The notes beneath the pieces are model-generated. The model had not been told where the DNA came from and did no database searches. It saw only the letters and a program-made list of their open reading frames with translations. A stretch of 64,000 bases of DNA from Leeuwenhoekiella sp. (lineage in GTDB: Bacteria > Bacteroidota > Bacteroidia > Flavobacteriales > Flavobacteriaceae): assembly GCA_002708845.1 (NCBI GenBank), contig PAPI01000010.1, positions 1 through 64,000 of the forward strand, read 5' to 3'. The translations under genes were made by a program, and so were the position numbers. This document shows positions 51,577-60,670 of this stretch, in pieces; the stretch's first letter is position 1, and each line of letters begins with the position of its first letter.

Positions 51577-53760
51577 TTAATTAAGGTTCAATAACTCCCG
51601 GTTCTTGGTTATCGGCCATAATTTATCTTCCACAAGCAACTCCAGCTTATCAGAAGCGTAACGAATTTGATCAAAAAAGGGTAGAACGGTGTTAGTATAG
51701 GATAGAGCACGCTTAGCAACCTCCTCGATATTAGCCACCTTTCGGGCTTCAATCATCTCGAAGGTCAACGTATTTATGGTCTTGATATATTCCGAAATTT
51801 TCTCAATAAGAACTAGCTGCTCCTGCCCTAATTTTTTGTAATCTGCACCAAAAATCTCTTTAAGGCCCTTCACATTCTTAATAAGTAAATTTTGATAGCG
51901 TATCGCTGTAGGAATGATATGGTTTTGGGCAATATTTCCAAGCACTCTGCTTTCGATTTGAATGCGTTTCACATATTCTTCCAACTCAATTTCATAACGG
52001 GCTTTTAATTCAATCTCATTCATGACCCCGGTATCCTCAAAAAGCTTAATCACCGGCTTTGTAATCTGTATGTTTAAAGCTTCGGGCGTGGTTTTGTTGT
52101 TGCTCAACTTTCGCTTTTTAGCTTCAGCCTGCCAACTCTCACTATAACCATCCCCCTCAAAACGTATTCGTTTAGAGGCTTTAATATATTCCCGCAAAAC
52201 ATTGAAAATCGCATCATCCTTTTTCATGTTTTTTGAATCTATAAGTGCATCAACCTCATTTTTAAAAGCTGAAAGTTGCCGTGCTACAATTGTGTTCAAA
52301 ACTACCATGGGACGCGAGCAATTAGTCGTCGAACCCACTGCCCTGAATTCAAATTTATTACCCGTAAATGCAAATGGCGAGGTACGGTTACGATCGGTAT
52401 TGTCCAATAAAATCTCAGGGATTTTACCTACCACATTAAGTTTAAGGTCTGTTTTTTCCTGAGGAGAAAGTTTACCGTCGGTTACCTTCTCAAGTTCATC
52501 AAGCACTTTGGTTAATTGTTTCCCTATAAAAACAGACATGATTGCCGGTGGAGCTTCGCTAGAACCTAATCGATGATCATTAGCCGCCGAAGCCACAGAA
52601 GCCCTTAGCAATTCTTCATTATCCTGTACCGCCTTGATGGTATTTATGAAAAAGGTAAGAAACTGCAGGTTTTTAGTTGGAGTTGTACCGGGACTCAATA
52701 AATTGATTCCATTATCAGTCATCAACGACCAGTTATTATGTTTTCCACTTCCGTTTACACCCGCAAAGGGTTTCTCATGAAATAACACTTTGAGATGATG
52801 CCGCTCTGCAATACGGTCCATCAAATCCATAATTAAAGAGTTGTGATCTACCGCAAGGTTCGCTTCTTCAAAAACCGGTGCCAACTCAAACTGATTAGGT
52901 GCAACCTCATTATGTCTGGTTTTAACCGGAATACCCAACAACATACACTGCTGCTCCAGATCTTTCATAAAATTGAGTGCACGGGTAGGAATAGACCCAA
53001 AATAATGATCATCTAATTGCTGCCCTTTAGCTGGTGCGTGCCCCAACATCGCCCTGCCAGTTTGCATGATATCGGGTCTTGACGCAGCTAAGGCAGCATC
53101 AATTAAAAAATATTCCTGCTCCCAGCCTAATGTTGCAGTTACTTTATTCACGCTTTTATTGAAATATTGCGCAACAGCGGTCGCAGAGCTGTCAATAGCA
53201 CCCAGCGCCCTCAACAAAGGTGTTTTGTTATCAAGAGCCTCACCAGTGTACGAAACAAAAACCGTAGGAATACAGAGCGTGGTGTCTAATATAAATGCCG
53301 GTGAGGATGGATCCCAGGCGGTATAACCCCGCGCTTCAAAAGTATTTCGAATTCCCCCGTGTGGAAATGATGATGCATCAGGTTCCTGCTGAACCAGCTG
53401 AGCCCCGTCAAATTTCTCCATAGCATTTCCATCAAGATCGGTTTCAAAAAACGCATCGTGCTTCTCGGCAGTTGCGCCGGTAAGGGGCTGAAACCAGTGC
53501 GTATAATGGGTAGCCCCGTGCTCAAGAGCCCACTGTTTCATACCTGCAGCGATACTATCGGCCATTGCGCGTTCCACTTTTGACCCGGTATTTATCGCAT
53601 CTTCAACAGCTTTAAAGGCTTCAGCAGAAAGCACTTGACGCATCGCTTTTTTCCCGAAAACGTTATTCCCAAAAAGAGCAGATCTACGCTGATTTTCAGG
53701 CATTTGTATTAATTTTCGGCTATAACTCTCTTTTAAAGCAAAAAAACGTAGGGTGTTCAT
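51577..53760 (-). CDS. glnN: Type III glutamine synthetase
   Basis: The product has 727 residues from ATG 53760 (MNTLRFFALKESYSRK, the usual GSIII start; an ATG at 53793 adds 11 unlikely residues). GSIII landmarks are FTGNKFEFRAVGST, NRTSPFAFTGN, TRHNEVAPNQFELAPVFEE, GSGKHNNWSLMT and LGWEQEYFLID. Length about 725 is typical. It makes glutamine from glutamate and ammonia with ATP in the cytoplasm. A TATTTTTG promoter element is 38 bp upstream on the minus strand. Confidence 0.96.
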   Translation of the reverse strand: MNTLRFFALKESYSRKLIQMPENQRRSALFGNNVFGKKAMRQVLSAEAFKAVEDAINTGSKVERAMADSIAAGMKQWALEHGATHYTHWFQPLTGATAEKHDAFFETDLDGNAMEKFDGAQLVQQEPDASSFPHGGIRNTFEARGYTAWDPSSPAFILDTTLCIPTVFVSYTGEALDNKTPLLRALGAIDSSATAVAQYFNKSVNKVTATLGWEQEYFLIDAALAASRPDIMQTGRAMLGHAPAKGQQLDDHYFGSIPTRALNFMKDLEQQCMLLGIPVKTRHNEVAPNQFELAPVFEEANLAVDHNSLIMDLMDRIAERHHLKVLFHEKPFAGVNGSGKHNNWSLMTDNGINLLSPGTTPTKNLQFLTFFINTIKAVQDNEELLRASVASAANDHRLGSSEAPPAIMSVFIGKQLTKVLDELEKVTDGKLSPQEKTDLKLNVVGKIPEILLDNTDRNRTSPFAFTGNKFEFRAVGSTTNCSRPMVVLNTIVARQLSAFKNEVDALIDSKNMKKDDAIFNVLREYIKASKRIRFEGDGYSESWQAEAKKRKLSNNKTTPEALNIQITKPVIKLFEDTGVMNEIELKARYEIELEEYVKRIQIESRVLGNIAQNHIIPTAIRYQNLLIKNVKGLKEIFGADYKKLGQEQLVLIEKISEYIKTINTLTFEMIEARKVANIEEVAKRALSYTNTVLPFFDQIRYASDKLELLVEDKLWPITKNRELLNLN

Positions 53761-53798
53761 AATAGGCTTATTTTTATGAAATACTAAATTCAACCTTG

Positions 53799-53831
53799 CA
53801 AAAATATATGATTTCGCAATATACCCCCAAA
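53799..53831 (-). promoter_or_regulatory. Promoter of the type III glutamine synthetase gene
   Basis: On the minus strand, TTTG (53831-53828), 21 bp, then TATTTTTG (53806-53799) fit the Bacteroidota TTTG-N19-21-TAnnTTTG promoter. The first element lies inside the C-tract inverted repeat at 53823-53843. Confidence 0.6.
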
Positions 53832-53843
53832 ATTATAGGGGGT
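53823..53843. promoter_or_regulatory. ACCCCC/GGGGGT inverted repeat between the glutamine synthetase genes
   Basis: ACCCCC, a 9-bp A/T spacer, then GGGGGT form an inverted repeat that stands out in AT-rich DNA. It overlaps the -33 element of the GSIII promoter. A further half-site ACCCCCCT is at 53876-53883, just ahead of the GSII promoter. It is a candidate binding site of a nitrogen regulator. Confidence 0.5.
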
Positions 53844-53913
53844 TATTAAATTTTTTCCGTTAATGAGACAGTCCCACCCCCCTTTCGAAAAATACTAGGT
53901 ATTAAAGAAATGT

Positions 53914-53921
53914 TATATTTG
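53914..53921 (+). promoter_or_regulatory. -7 promoter element of the type II glutamine synthetase gene
   Basis: TATATTTG matches TAnnTTTG and lies 38 bp before the ATG at 53960. The -33 region has no good TTTG match, as expected for an activated promoter. Confidence 0.6.
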
Positions 53922-53959
53922 CATTCGTTTAATTCAAAAAATTTAAAAACCAATTTATT

Positions 53960-54976
53960 ATGGGCAAATCAAAATTAGAGTATATCTGGCTTGACGGCTA
54001 TACGCCAACTGCCAACTTACGAAGTAAAACCAAGATCGAGGAAGACTTCAGCGGTAAGCTGGAAGACTGTTCTACCTGGTCATTTGACGGTTCTTCTACC
54101 CAGCAGGCTGAAGGTGGTTCTTCAGATTGCTTGCTTAAGCCCGTTGCTATATATCCAGATCCTGCTCGTAGAGATGGGTATCTTGTAATGTGTGAAGTTC
54201 TTAACGCTGACGGAACTCCTCACCCGTCTAACGCTCGCGCACAGATTGATGATGAAGATGATGATTTCTGGTTCGGTTTTGAGCAGGAATACTTCATTAT
54301 GGACAAAGCTACTCAATTGCCTCTTGGTTTCCCTGTAGGTGGATATCCAGGTCCTCAAGGTATGTACTACTGCTCTGTAGGTGGTAAAAACACACACGGA
54401 AGACAATTTGTTGAAGAGCACGCCGATCTTTGTATCGATGCTGGTCTTAACTTTGAAGGTATTAACCAAGAAGTTGCAAGCGGACAGTGGGAATTCCAAT
54501 TGTTTGCTAAAGGAGCTAAAAAAGCCGGTGATGAAATCTGGGTTGCTCGTTATCTATTACAACGTCTTACTGAAGATTACGGATGGTATATTGAGTACCA
54601 CCCTAAACCTGTAAAAGGAGACTGGAATGGTTCTGGTATGCACGCCAACTTCTCAAATACTACATTGAGAACTGCCGGTTCTAAAGAGGTATATGAAACC
54701 ATTTGTGAAGCTTTCCGCCCTGTAACTGCAGAACATATCGCAGTATACGGTGAGTTTAACGATCAGCGTCTAACCGGTAAGCACGAGACTGCTTCTATTC
54801 ACGATTTCTCTTACGGAATTTCTGACCGTGGAGCTTCAATCCGTATTCCTATCATCACAGTTGAGAAAGGATGGAAAGGATGGTTAGAAGATCGTCGTCC
54901 TGCTTCAAACGCTGACCCATATAAAGTTGCGGGTCGTATCGTTAAGACAGTTAAAACTGCAGAGAAAAAAATCTAA
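53960..54976 (+). CDS. glnA: Type II (eukaryote-like) glutamine synthetase
   Basis: A 338-residue GSII. WSFDGSSTQQAEGGSSDC, FGFEQEYFIMDK, PLGFPVGGYPGPQG, INQEVASGQWEFQLF, HANFSNT and SYGISDRGASIRIP are the family landmarks; the length is typical for GSII (about 340-370) and far from bacterial GSI (about 470). Codons are biased to GGT, CGT and GCT more than in neighbours, which suggests high expression. It is divergent from GSIII across 199 bp. It has a strong terminator. Confidence 0.96.
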   Translation: MGKSKLEYIWLDGYTPTANLRSKTKIEEDFSGKLEDCSTWSFDGSSTQQAEGGSSDCLLKPVAIYPDPARRDGYLVMCEVLNADGTPHPSNARAQIDDEDDDFWFGFEQEYFIMDKATQLPLGFPVGGYPGPQGMYYCSVGGKNTHGRQFVEEHADLCIDAGLNFEGINQEVASGQWEFQLFAKGAKKAGDEIWVARYLLQRLTEDYGWYIEYHPKPVKGDWNGSGMHANFSNTTLRTAGSKEVYETICEAFRPVTAEHIAVYGEFNDQRLTGKHETASIHDFSYGISDRGASIRIPIITVEKGWKGWLEDRRPASNADPYKVAGRIVKTVKTAEKKI

Positions 54977-54999
54977 GGATTTTTAAACTGATAAAATGA

Positions 55000-55020
55000 A
55001 AGCCCGCAAGTTGCGGGCTT
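55000..55020 (+). terminator. Rho-independent terminator of the GSII gene
   Basis: AAGCCCGCAA-G-TTGCGGGCTT followed by TTTTATTTT, 23 bp after the stop codon: a GC-rich 10-bp stem with a T-run. Confidence 0.9.
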
Positions 55021-55097
55021 TTTTATTTTGGTTCAATCCAAGGTCAAATTCAATTTGATATGAGCTGACGGTTTTTTTAACAGTATAGATTCATCTG

Positions 55098-56051
55098 TTA
55101 GCTAAACGCCAAGCCTATAAATACGCAATAGGCTGCAAACAGAATAAAACCCTTCCAGCGGTTAAGCTCCATTTTTAAGGGTAAATAGCCAAGCGGAAGC
55201 AAGACAATTGCAAAACCCAAAAGCCAGAACATATTGGTATCCAAAATGCGATCATCTACCACCTGAATAGGAGTAATTAGCGCTGTAAGCCCTAAAACTG
55301 AAGCAATATTAAAAATATTTGAACCTATAAGATTACCCAGTGATATCGCTTTTTCCTTTTTAAGTGCAGCGATCAGAGATGCTGCAAGTTCAGGAACACT
55401 GGTACCTATTGCGATTACGGTCACCGAAATGGCATAATCGCTAACCCCAAGCGAAGCGGCAAGCTCAGTCGCCCCCAGCACCAGCCATTCAGACCCAAAG
55501 TACAGTGCAATCGCACCTATAAGTAACCAAATCACAATTTTGAAATAGGAGGTTTTAGATAAGGCTGAATCAACGGCATCATTCTGACCTTCTTCGGTTG
55601 GACGGGCAAGTTTCGCGCGGCGAATCAATACAAAGAGATAGATGACCAGCGAAACAACCAGAATAAAACCTTCCAGTTTAGACAAAACTCCGTCATTAAT
55701 CAAAGCCAAATAAAGACCCAGTGAGAACAAAACCATCACCGGCCAGTTAAATCTGAAAAAATCAGAATCAATTCCCAGCGTTGATATGATAGCCGTTAAC
55801 CCCAAAACCAGAGCTATATTTGCAATATTGCTCCCTATAACGTTGCCCAAAGCGATATCCGACAAACCCTCTAAAGCAGCCTGCAAACTCACTAAAAGCT
55901 CTGGGGCCGAAGTTGCAAAAGACACCACGGTAAGACCTATTACCATTTTAGAGAGATTCAGTTTAAACGATAATCCTACTGAGGATCGTACTAAAAACTC
56001 TCCTCCCACAACAAGTAAGGTCAAACCAATTAGTATGTAAAAAACACTCAT
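55098..56051 (-). CDS. Calcium/sodium antiporter, YrbG family
   Basis: A 317-residue membrane protein with about ten segments in two inverted halves. The paired alpha repeats are LGNVIGSNIANIALVLGLTA and LGNLIGSNIFNIASVLGLTA, each preceded by an acidic helix (SFATSAPELLVSL and IGTSVPELAASL), as in K+-dependent or independent Na+/Ca2+ exchangers. Gene symbol not assigned; the ion preference is from the family. Confidence 0.92.
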   Translation of the reverse strand: MSVFYILIGLTLLVVGGEFLVRSSVGLSFKLNLSKMVIGLTVVSFATSAPELLVSLQAALEGLSDIALGNVIGSNIANIALVLGLTAIISTLGIDSDFFRFNWPVMVLFSLGLYLALINDGVLSKLEGFILVVSLVIYLFVLIRRAKLARPTEEGQNDAVDSALSKTSYFKIVIWLLIGAIALYFGSEWLVLGATELAASLGVSDYAISVTVIAIGTSVPELAASLIAALKKEKAISLGNLIGSNIFNIASVLGLTALITPIQVVDDRILDTNMFWLLGFAIVLLPLGYLPLKMELNRWKGFILFAAYCVFIGLAFS

Positions 56052-56120
56052 TTAAAAGTCAATTAGGGTGATTCGCCAAAACCTTTAAGGATTCAGCGTG
56101 TGCGAAGATACTAACTGCGA

Positions 56121-56972
56121 TTAGATTGCAGCCGTTCCTTTTTCGCTTTGCGAAAGCGCTTGCACTAATCTTACCGCCTCAACAGCGGGCTTTACATCGT
56201 GCACCCGAAGAATAGAGGCGCCCTTTTGAAGTGCGATCGTATTTAAAACGGTAGTTCCGTTTAAAGCTTCTGCAGCCGGAACATTCAGCGTTTTATATAT
56301 CATAGATTTGCGGCTAACTCCTATCAAGACCGGTACATCAAGCATCTGCAACCGTTCCGCATTATCTAAAAGTTCAAAATTATGCGCTATTGTTTTCGCG
56401 AAGCCAAAACCGGGATCGATGATTAAGTCGTTAATCCCTAGTGCACGTGCAGCAGCAATACGTTCGCTTAAATAATAAATCACTTCTTTGACAAGATCAT
56501 TATACTGCGCAAGGTTTTTCATAGTCTGCGGGCTCCCTTTCATATGCATCATCACATAAGGAACCTGAAGAGCTGCGACAGTTGGCAACATTTGATTATC
56601 AAGCAAACCTGCAGAAATATCATTAATCATTGCCGCTCCCGCACCAATGGCTTCTTCTGCAACCTTTGCCCGAAAAGTGTCTACAGAAAGTAAAACCTCG
56701 GGGAAATTCTCAACAAGCACTTCTACAACCGGAAGCAAACGCGAAAGCTCTTCGTCAACCGAAATATCAGTAGCGCCAGGACGCGAACTATAGGCTCCCA
56801 CATCAATAAAGTCGGCACCTTCATCCAGCATTTTTTCCGCCTGAGCTAAAACCGCATCGGCATTTGTAAACCGGCTACCCTCATAAAAAGAATCAGGCGT
56901 CAGGTTGAGAATTCCCATCACCCGGGGTGTGATTAAATCAATTAAATTCCCTTTGCAGTTAATGCTTGCCAT
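56121..56972 (-). CDS. folP: Dihydropteroate synthase
   Basis: A 283-residue TIM-barrel enzyme joining p-aminobenzoate and the pterin diphosphate in folate synthesis. VMGILNLTPDSFYEGSRF, then IDVGAYSSRPGATDIS are the two DHPS signatures; LLSVDTFRAKVA, INDISAGLLDNQM, YVMMHMKGSPQTM and LIDPGFGFAK follow in order. It is divergent from the DUF1599 gene. Length fits (about 275-285). Confidence 0.95.
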   Translation of the reverse strand: MASINCKGNLIDLITPRVMGILNLTPDSFYEGSRFTNADAVLAQAEKMLDEGADFIDVGAYSSRPGATDISVDEELSRLLPVVEVLVENFPEVLLSVDTFRAKVAEEAIGAGAAMINDISAGLLDNQMLPTVAALQVPYVMMHMKGSPQTMKNLAQYNDLVKEVIYYLSERIAAARALGINDLIIDPGFGFAKTIAHNFELLDNAERLQMLDVPVLIGVSRKSMIYKTLNVPAAEALNGTTVLNTIALQKGASILRVHDVKPAVEAVRLVQALSQSEKGTAAI

Positions 56973-57109
56973 ATAATGCCTTTCGGTTTTTACAGATTGC
57001 GTATTTTTAGGCGAAATTTACAGAAATTCGCTGACCTGAACCCTTTACTTGCAGTTTTAGAGTTTAAACACGTGGTTTTAAGAGCGAAAAGAGCAGCAAT
57101 AACCTATTC

Positions 57110-57658
57110 ATGAAGCAGACTTCAGCACAATATGACGCAGTGATTACCACCTGCCGCGATTTGTTTTCCAAAAAAATGAGCGACTACGGCAGTGCCTGGC
57201 GTATTTTGAGATTACCCTCACTCACCGATCAGATTTTCATCAAAGCACAGCGCATACGTGGACTGCAGGAAAATGCCGTTCACAAAATTGATGAGGACGA
57301 AACCGCTGAGTTTATTGGCATAATCAATTACTCGGTAATGGCTCTCATTCAACTTGAAAAAGGTGTGGTAGAGCAACCTGATCTTAATCTCAATGAAGCT
57401 TTACAAGCCTATGACAAACATGTGAAAATCACCAAAGAACTGATGCTCAACAAGAATCACGACTATGGCGAGGCCTGGCGTGATATGCGCATCAGCTCCC
57501 TTACAGACTTAATTCTACAAAAGCTGCTACGTGTAAAACAGATTGAAAATAACAGAGGTAAGACGCTGGTTTCTGAAGGTATAGATGCCAATTATCAGGA
57601 TATGATTAATTATGCGGTATTTGCCTTAATTCATATTGAAGAATCTAAAACTGAATAA
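57110..57658 (+). CDS. DUF1599-domain protein
   Basis: A 182-residue protein with two similar halves: FSKKMSDYGSAWRILRLPSLTDQIFIKAQRIRGLQ and LNKNHDYGEAWRDMRISSLTDLILQKLLRVKQIE, each with DYG-x-AWR and a later Asn-Tyr (IINYSVMALIQLE, MINYAVFALIHIE). This is the DUF1599 / nucleotide-modification-associated family, found next to folate and BT_3928 genes in Bacteroidota. The function is unknown. It is 2 bp before the next gene. Confidence 0.85.
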   Translation: MKQTSAQYDAVITTCRDLFSKKMSDYGSAWRILRLPSLTDQIFIKAQRIRGLQENAVHKIDEDETAEFIGIINYSVMALIQLEKGVVEQPDLNLNEALQAYDKHVKITKELMLNKNHDYGEAWRDMRISSLTDLILQKLLRVKQIENNRGKTLVSEGIDANYQDMINYAVFALIHIEESKTE

Positions 57659-57660
57659 AT

Positions 57661-59373
57661 TTGAAAGCATTAATAGGTTTCATCCGTGTATTTGTAGGTA
57701 TTCTTTTTATCATTTCGGGTTTTATTAAACTCAATGATCCGGTTGGTTTCTCATTTAAACTTCAGGAATATTTTGGCCCAGACGTTCTTAATCTTGAATT
57801 TTTGAGTCCGTTTGCCTTGGGCCTGGCAATTATTCTGGTGATTCTTGAGCTGGTTCTGGGTGTAGCACTCATCATCGGGTATTACAAAAGGCTTACCTTA
57901 TGGCTGCTGTTGCTGATGATCGTCTTTTTTACATTTCTCACATTTTATTCAGCCTATTTCAATAAAGTGACTGATTGCGGTTGCTTTGGCGATGCATTGC
58001 CGCTTACTCCCTGGCAATCGTTTACCAAAGATGTGATCTTATTAGTTTTGATTGTCTTTCTGTTTATCAACATCAAATACATTCAGCCCTTTTTTACCAA
58101 TTTCGGCAGGTCAATTATCATCTTCGCAACTTTTATCGCGTGTCTGAGCTTTGGGTACTACGTATTGATGCATCTTCCGCTTATCGACTTCAGGGCTTAT
58201 AAAGTAGGTACTAATATTGCTGAAGGAATGGAAATCCCGGAAGGCGCCCCGGTTGATATTTTTGACTATAACTGGAAGTTCAATGTAAATGGGGAAGAAA
58301 AAATTATAACTACACAAGGCGAATATCCCGATGTAGACGGGGAATTTCTAGGTGTTGACACCGAAATTGTAACCAAAGGTTACGTGCCACCGGTTCACGA
58401 TTTCACTATTGAAAAAGACGGCGAGGATTATGCTGAAGAATTTTTAAATACACCCAACCTCATCGTCATAGTAGCGTACGACCTCAGCAAAACCGAATGG
58501 AACGGCTGGCCCGCTATTAAATCACTTACCAATGATGCGATTAGAAGAGGTTATCAGGTAATAGGTCTTACGGCTTCGGGCGTTGATCAGGTAAATTCCT
58601 TAAAGCTGAAGCAAGACATCAATTTTGATTTCTACTTTACTGATGCCACAACCTTAAAAACTATTGTACGTAGTAATCCCGGAATTTTAAAACTGAATAA
58701 CGGCACCATCATTCAGAAAAAACACTGGAATGACGCAGAAGAAATCGAACTCGAAAAACTGCCTACTGCAAAACTTGATCTGGATTTCAACCTGAAATTT
58801 CAGCTTGACAGTATTACCCGGCTTGACAATCTTTACAGACCCCTTATTCAGGAATCAGATCCCGCAAAACGAAAAGCTCTGGCTGAAGAGCTCGGTGTTC
58901 CCGAAGAAGATTATACCGGTGACCTGTGGAAAAAGCAGCAAATGATTGACACTACAAATCTTAAACGTGTAAAAAGACTAATTAAACGCTATGGCTATCC
59001 CGGCAAATCACTGGTGGGTGAACCTACTAATCTTGTAGCCCTTGAAGTTATTTCACACAACCCGGGAGCGATTGAAGAATATCTGGATGTTCTAAAAAAA
59101 GCTGCCACACAGGGCGAAATCCCTATGACACAGGTTGCAATACTTGAAGACAAATACCTTATGATGCAAGACAAAGAGCAGATTTATGGCACTCAGGCTC
59201 AAATCACTGCAGAAAACGGCTTTTTTATCTGGCCTGTTTCAGAACCCGAAACTCTAAACGAACGCCGTAAAGCCGCCGGTTTTAAACGTACTATCGAAGA
59301 ATATGTAGCCGATTTAATGGGTAAAGATGCACAATTCAAGGTCTTAAAACTTTCAGAAATCAAGCGACTTTGA
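57661..59373 (+). CDS. BT_3928-family DoxX-type membrane protein with C-terminal soluble domain
   Basis: A 570-residue protein starting at TTG 57661 (no ATG or GTG fits; the start MKALIGFIRVFVGILFIISGF is typical). Residues about 1-160 hold four or five membrane segments of the DoxX type with the motif FIKLNDPVGFSFKLQEYF and a CGCFGD cysteine pair. Residues about 160-360 contain a thioredoxin-like part without an obvious CxxC (LIVIVAYDLSKTEWN, YFTDATTLKTIVRSNPG). Residues about 370-570 form a further helical region with no family I recognise. It overlaps the permease gene by 4 bp (TTGA). Confidence 0.8.
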   Translation: MKALIGFIRVFVGILFIISGFIKLNDPVGFSFKLQEYFGPDVLNLEFLSPFALGLAIILVILELVLGVALIIGYYKRLTLWLLLLMIVFFTFLTFYSAYFNKVTDCGCFGDALPLTPWQSFTKDVILLVLIVFLFINIKYIQPFFTNFGRSIIIFATFIACLSFGYYVLMHLPLIDFRAYKVGTNIAEGMEIPEGAPVDIFDYNWKFNVNGEEKIITTQGEYPDVDGEFLGVDTEIVTKGYVPPVHDFTIEKDGEDYAEEFLNTPNLIVIVAYDLSKTEWNGWPAIKSLTNDAIRRGYQVIGLTASGVDQVNSLKLKQDINFDFYFTDATTLKTIVRSNPGILKLNNGTIIQKKHWNDAEEIELEKLPTAKLDLDFNLKFQLDSITRLDNLYRPLIQESDPAKRKALAEELGVPEEDYTGDLWKKQQMIDTTNLKRVKRLIKRYGYPGKSLVGEPTNLVALEVISHNPGAIEEYLDVLKKAATQGEIPMTQVAILEDKYLMMQDKEQIYGTQAQITAENGFFIWPVSEPETLNERRKAAGFKRTIEEYVADLMGKDAQFKVLKLSEIKRL

Positions 59374-60446
59374 TCTCCTACATCTTAAATAAACTCTTTT
59401 ATGCCCTCCTTACCCTTTTTGGGGTCGTGACGGTGGTATTTCTGCTATTTACCGTTTTGCCAGGAGACCCGGCACGTATGATGCTTGATCAAAATGAAGA
59501 TCCTGAACAGCTGGCTATTATCAAGCACAAATATGGATTTGACAAGCCCGTTTTCACACAATATGCTTACTATTTAAACGACCTTTCCCCTATTTCTCTT
59601 CACAAAACCGAAGGAAAAAACTACACCAGCTTATCTTCCGGCAAATACCGCTATACCCGACTTTTTAATATAGGTAGTTACAGCCTCGTCCTAAAAAAGC
59701 CCTATCTCAGAGAATCCTTTCAGAAAACCGGAAAAACCGTTGCAGAAGTAATTAGCGAAACGCTTCCCAATACCATTGTTTTGGCTGTAAGTGCAATTAG
59801 CTTGGCAATGATTCTGGGTATTTTTTTGGGAGTGGTTTCGGCTAACGCCCGGGATACCTGGCTTGATAAATTAATACAGGTGGTAAGTACGCTGGGTATG
59901 AGTGTACCCAGTTTTTTTAGCGCCATCCTGTTTGCGTGGCTCTTTGGTTATGTATTACATCGCTATACCCATCTTAATATGACGGGTAGCCTGTATGCGA
60001 TGGATGATTTTGGCGAGGCTATTACCATTCAATGGAAAAACATCATTCTGCCCGCTATAGTTTTAGGAATACGACCGCTGGCTGTGGTTATTCAGCTGAT
60101 GCGTAATTCCATTCTTGAAGTTTATAATATGGAATATATACGTACCGCGCAGGCCAAAGGCTTAAATAAAACTCAAATCGTCTGGCGACACGCACTTAAA
60201 AATGCCTTGAATCCAGTGATAACAGCTGTTTCAGGCTGGTTTGCCTCTATGCTCGCAGGTGCGGTTTTCGTAGAATATATTTTTGGGTGGAATGGTTTAG
60301 GAAAAGAAATTGTAGATGCCCTCAACACGCTGGATTTACCTATTATTATGGGTTCAGTTTTGATAATAGCCACAATGTTTATTTTAATCAATATACTCGT
60401 AGATATAATTTACGGCGTTTTAGACCCCAAAGTACGCATTAGATAA
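59370..60446 (+). CDS. DppB/OppB-type ABC transporter permease
   Basis: A 358-residue permease. It starts at TTG 59370, which overlaps the previous stop codon. LFTVLPGDPARMMLDQNEDPEQ near the N-terminus is the DppB hallmark (P-G-D-P), and the permease EAA motif is at EYIRTAQAKGLNKTQIVWRHALKNALNPVI. No second permease, ATPase or binding protein gene is in the window, so the partner genes are elsewhere. It carries peptides or similar solutes across the inner membrane; substrate unknown. Confidence 0.9.
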   Translation: MISYILNKLFYALLTLFGVVTVVFLLFTVLPGDPARMMLDQNEDPEQLAIIKHKYGFDKPVFTQYAYYLNDLSPISLHKTEGKNYTSLSSGKYRYTRLFNIGSYSLVLKKPYLRESFQKTGKTVAEVISETLPNTIVLAVSAISLAMILGIFLGVVSANARDTWLDKLIQVVSTLGMSVPSFFSAILFAWLFGYVLHRYTHLNMTGSLYAMDDFGEAITIQWKNIILPAIVLGIRPLAVVIQLMRNSILEVYNMEYIRTAQAKGLNKTQIVWRHALKNALNPVITAVSGWFASMLAGAVFVEYIFGWNGLGKEIVDALNTLDLPIIMGSVLIIATMFILINILVDIIYGVLDPKVRIR

Positions 60447-60670
60447 GCAGATAGTTGTATAATCAATTTGATGTAGCTATTTTTAAAAATTGTCGAATTT
60501 ATGAAGAAAAAAATCCTGCAATTTTGTCTATTTGAAACTTCGCTATTTTTTTCTCAGCAGATACAGTTCACCAAGGGAGCTAATTAGACTAAGTCGCATG
60601 TCCCAAATGATAATATCCGCTTTTTAAAGAGCAATAACCACAACAGATAATCAACTAAAAAACCATTACA

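Noticed and set aside
60500-60586. A 28-codon open frame starting MKKKILQF between the permease and tpiA
   Set aside because: It is short, low in information and has no clear ribosome site or conserved neighbour relation.
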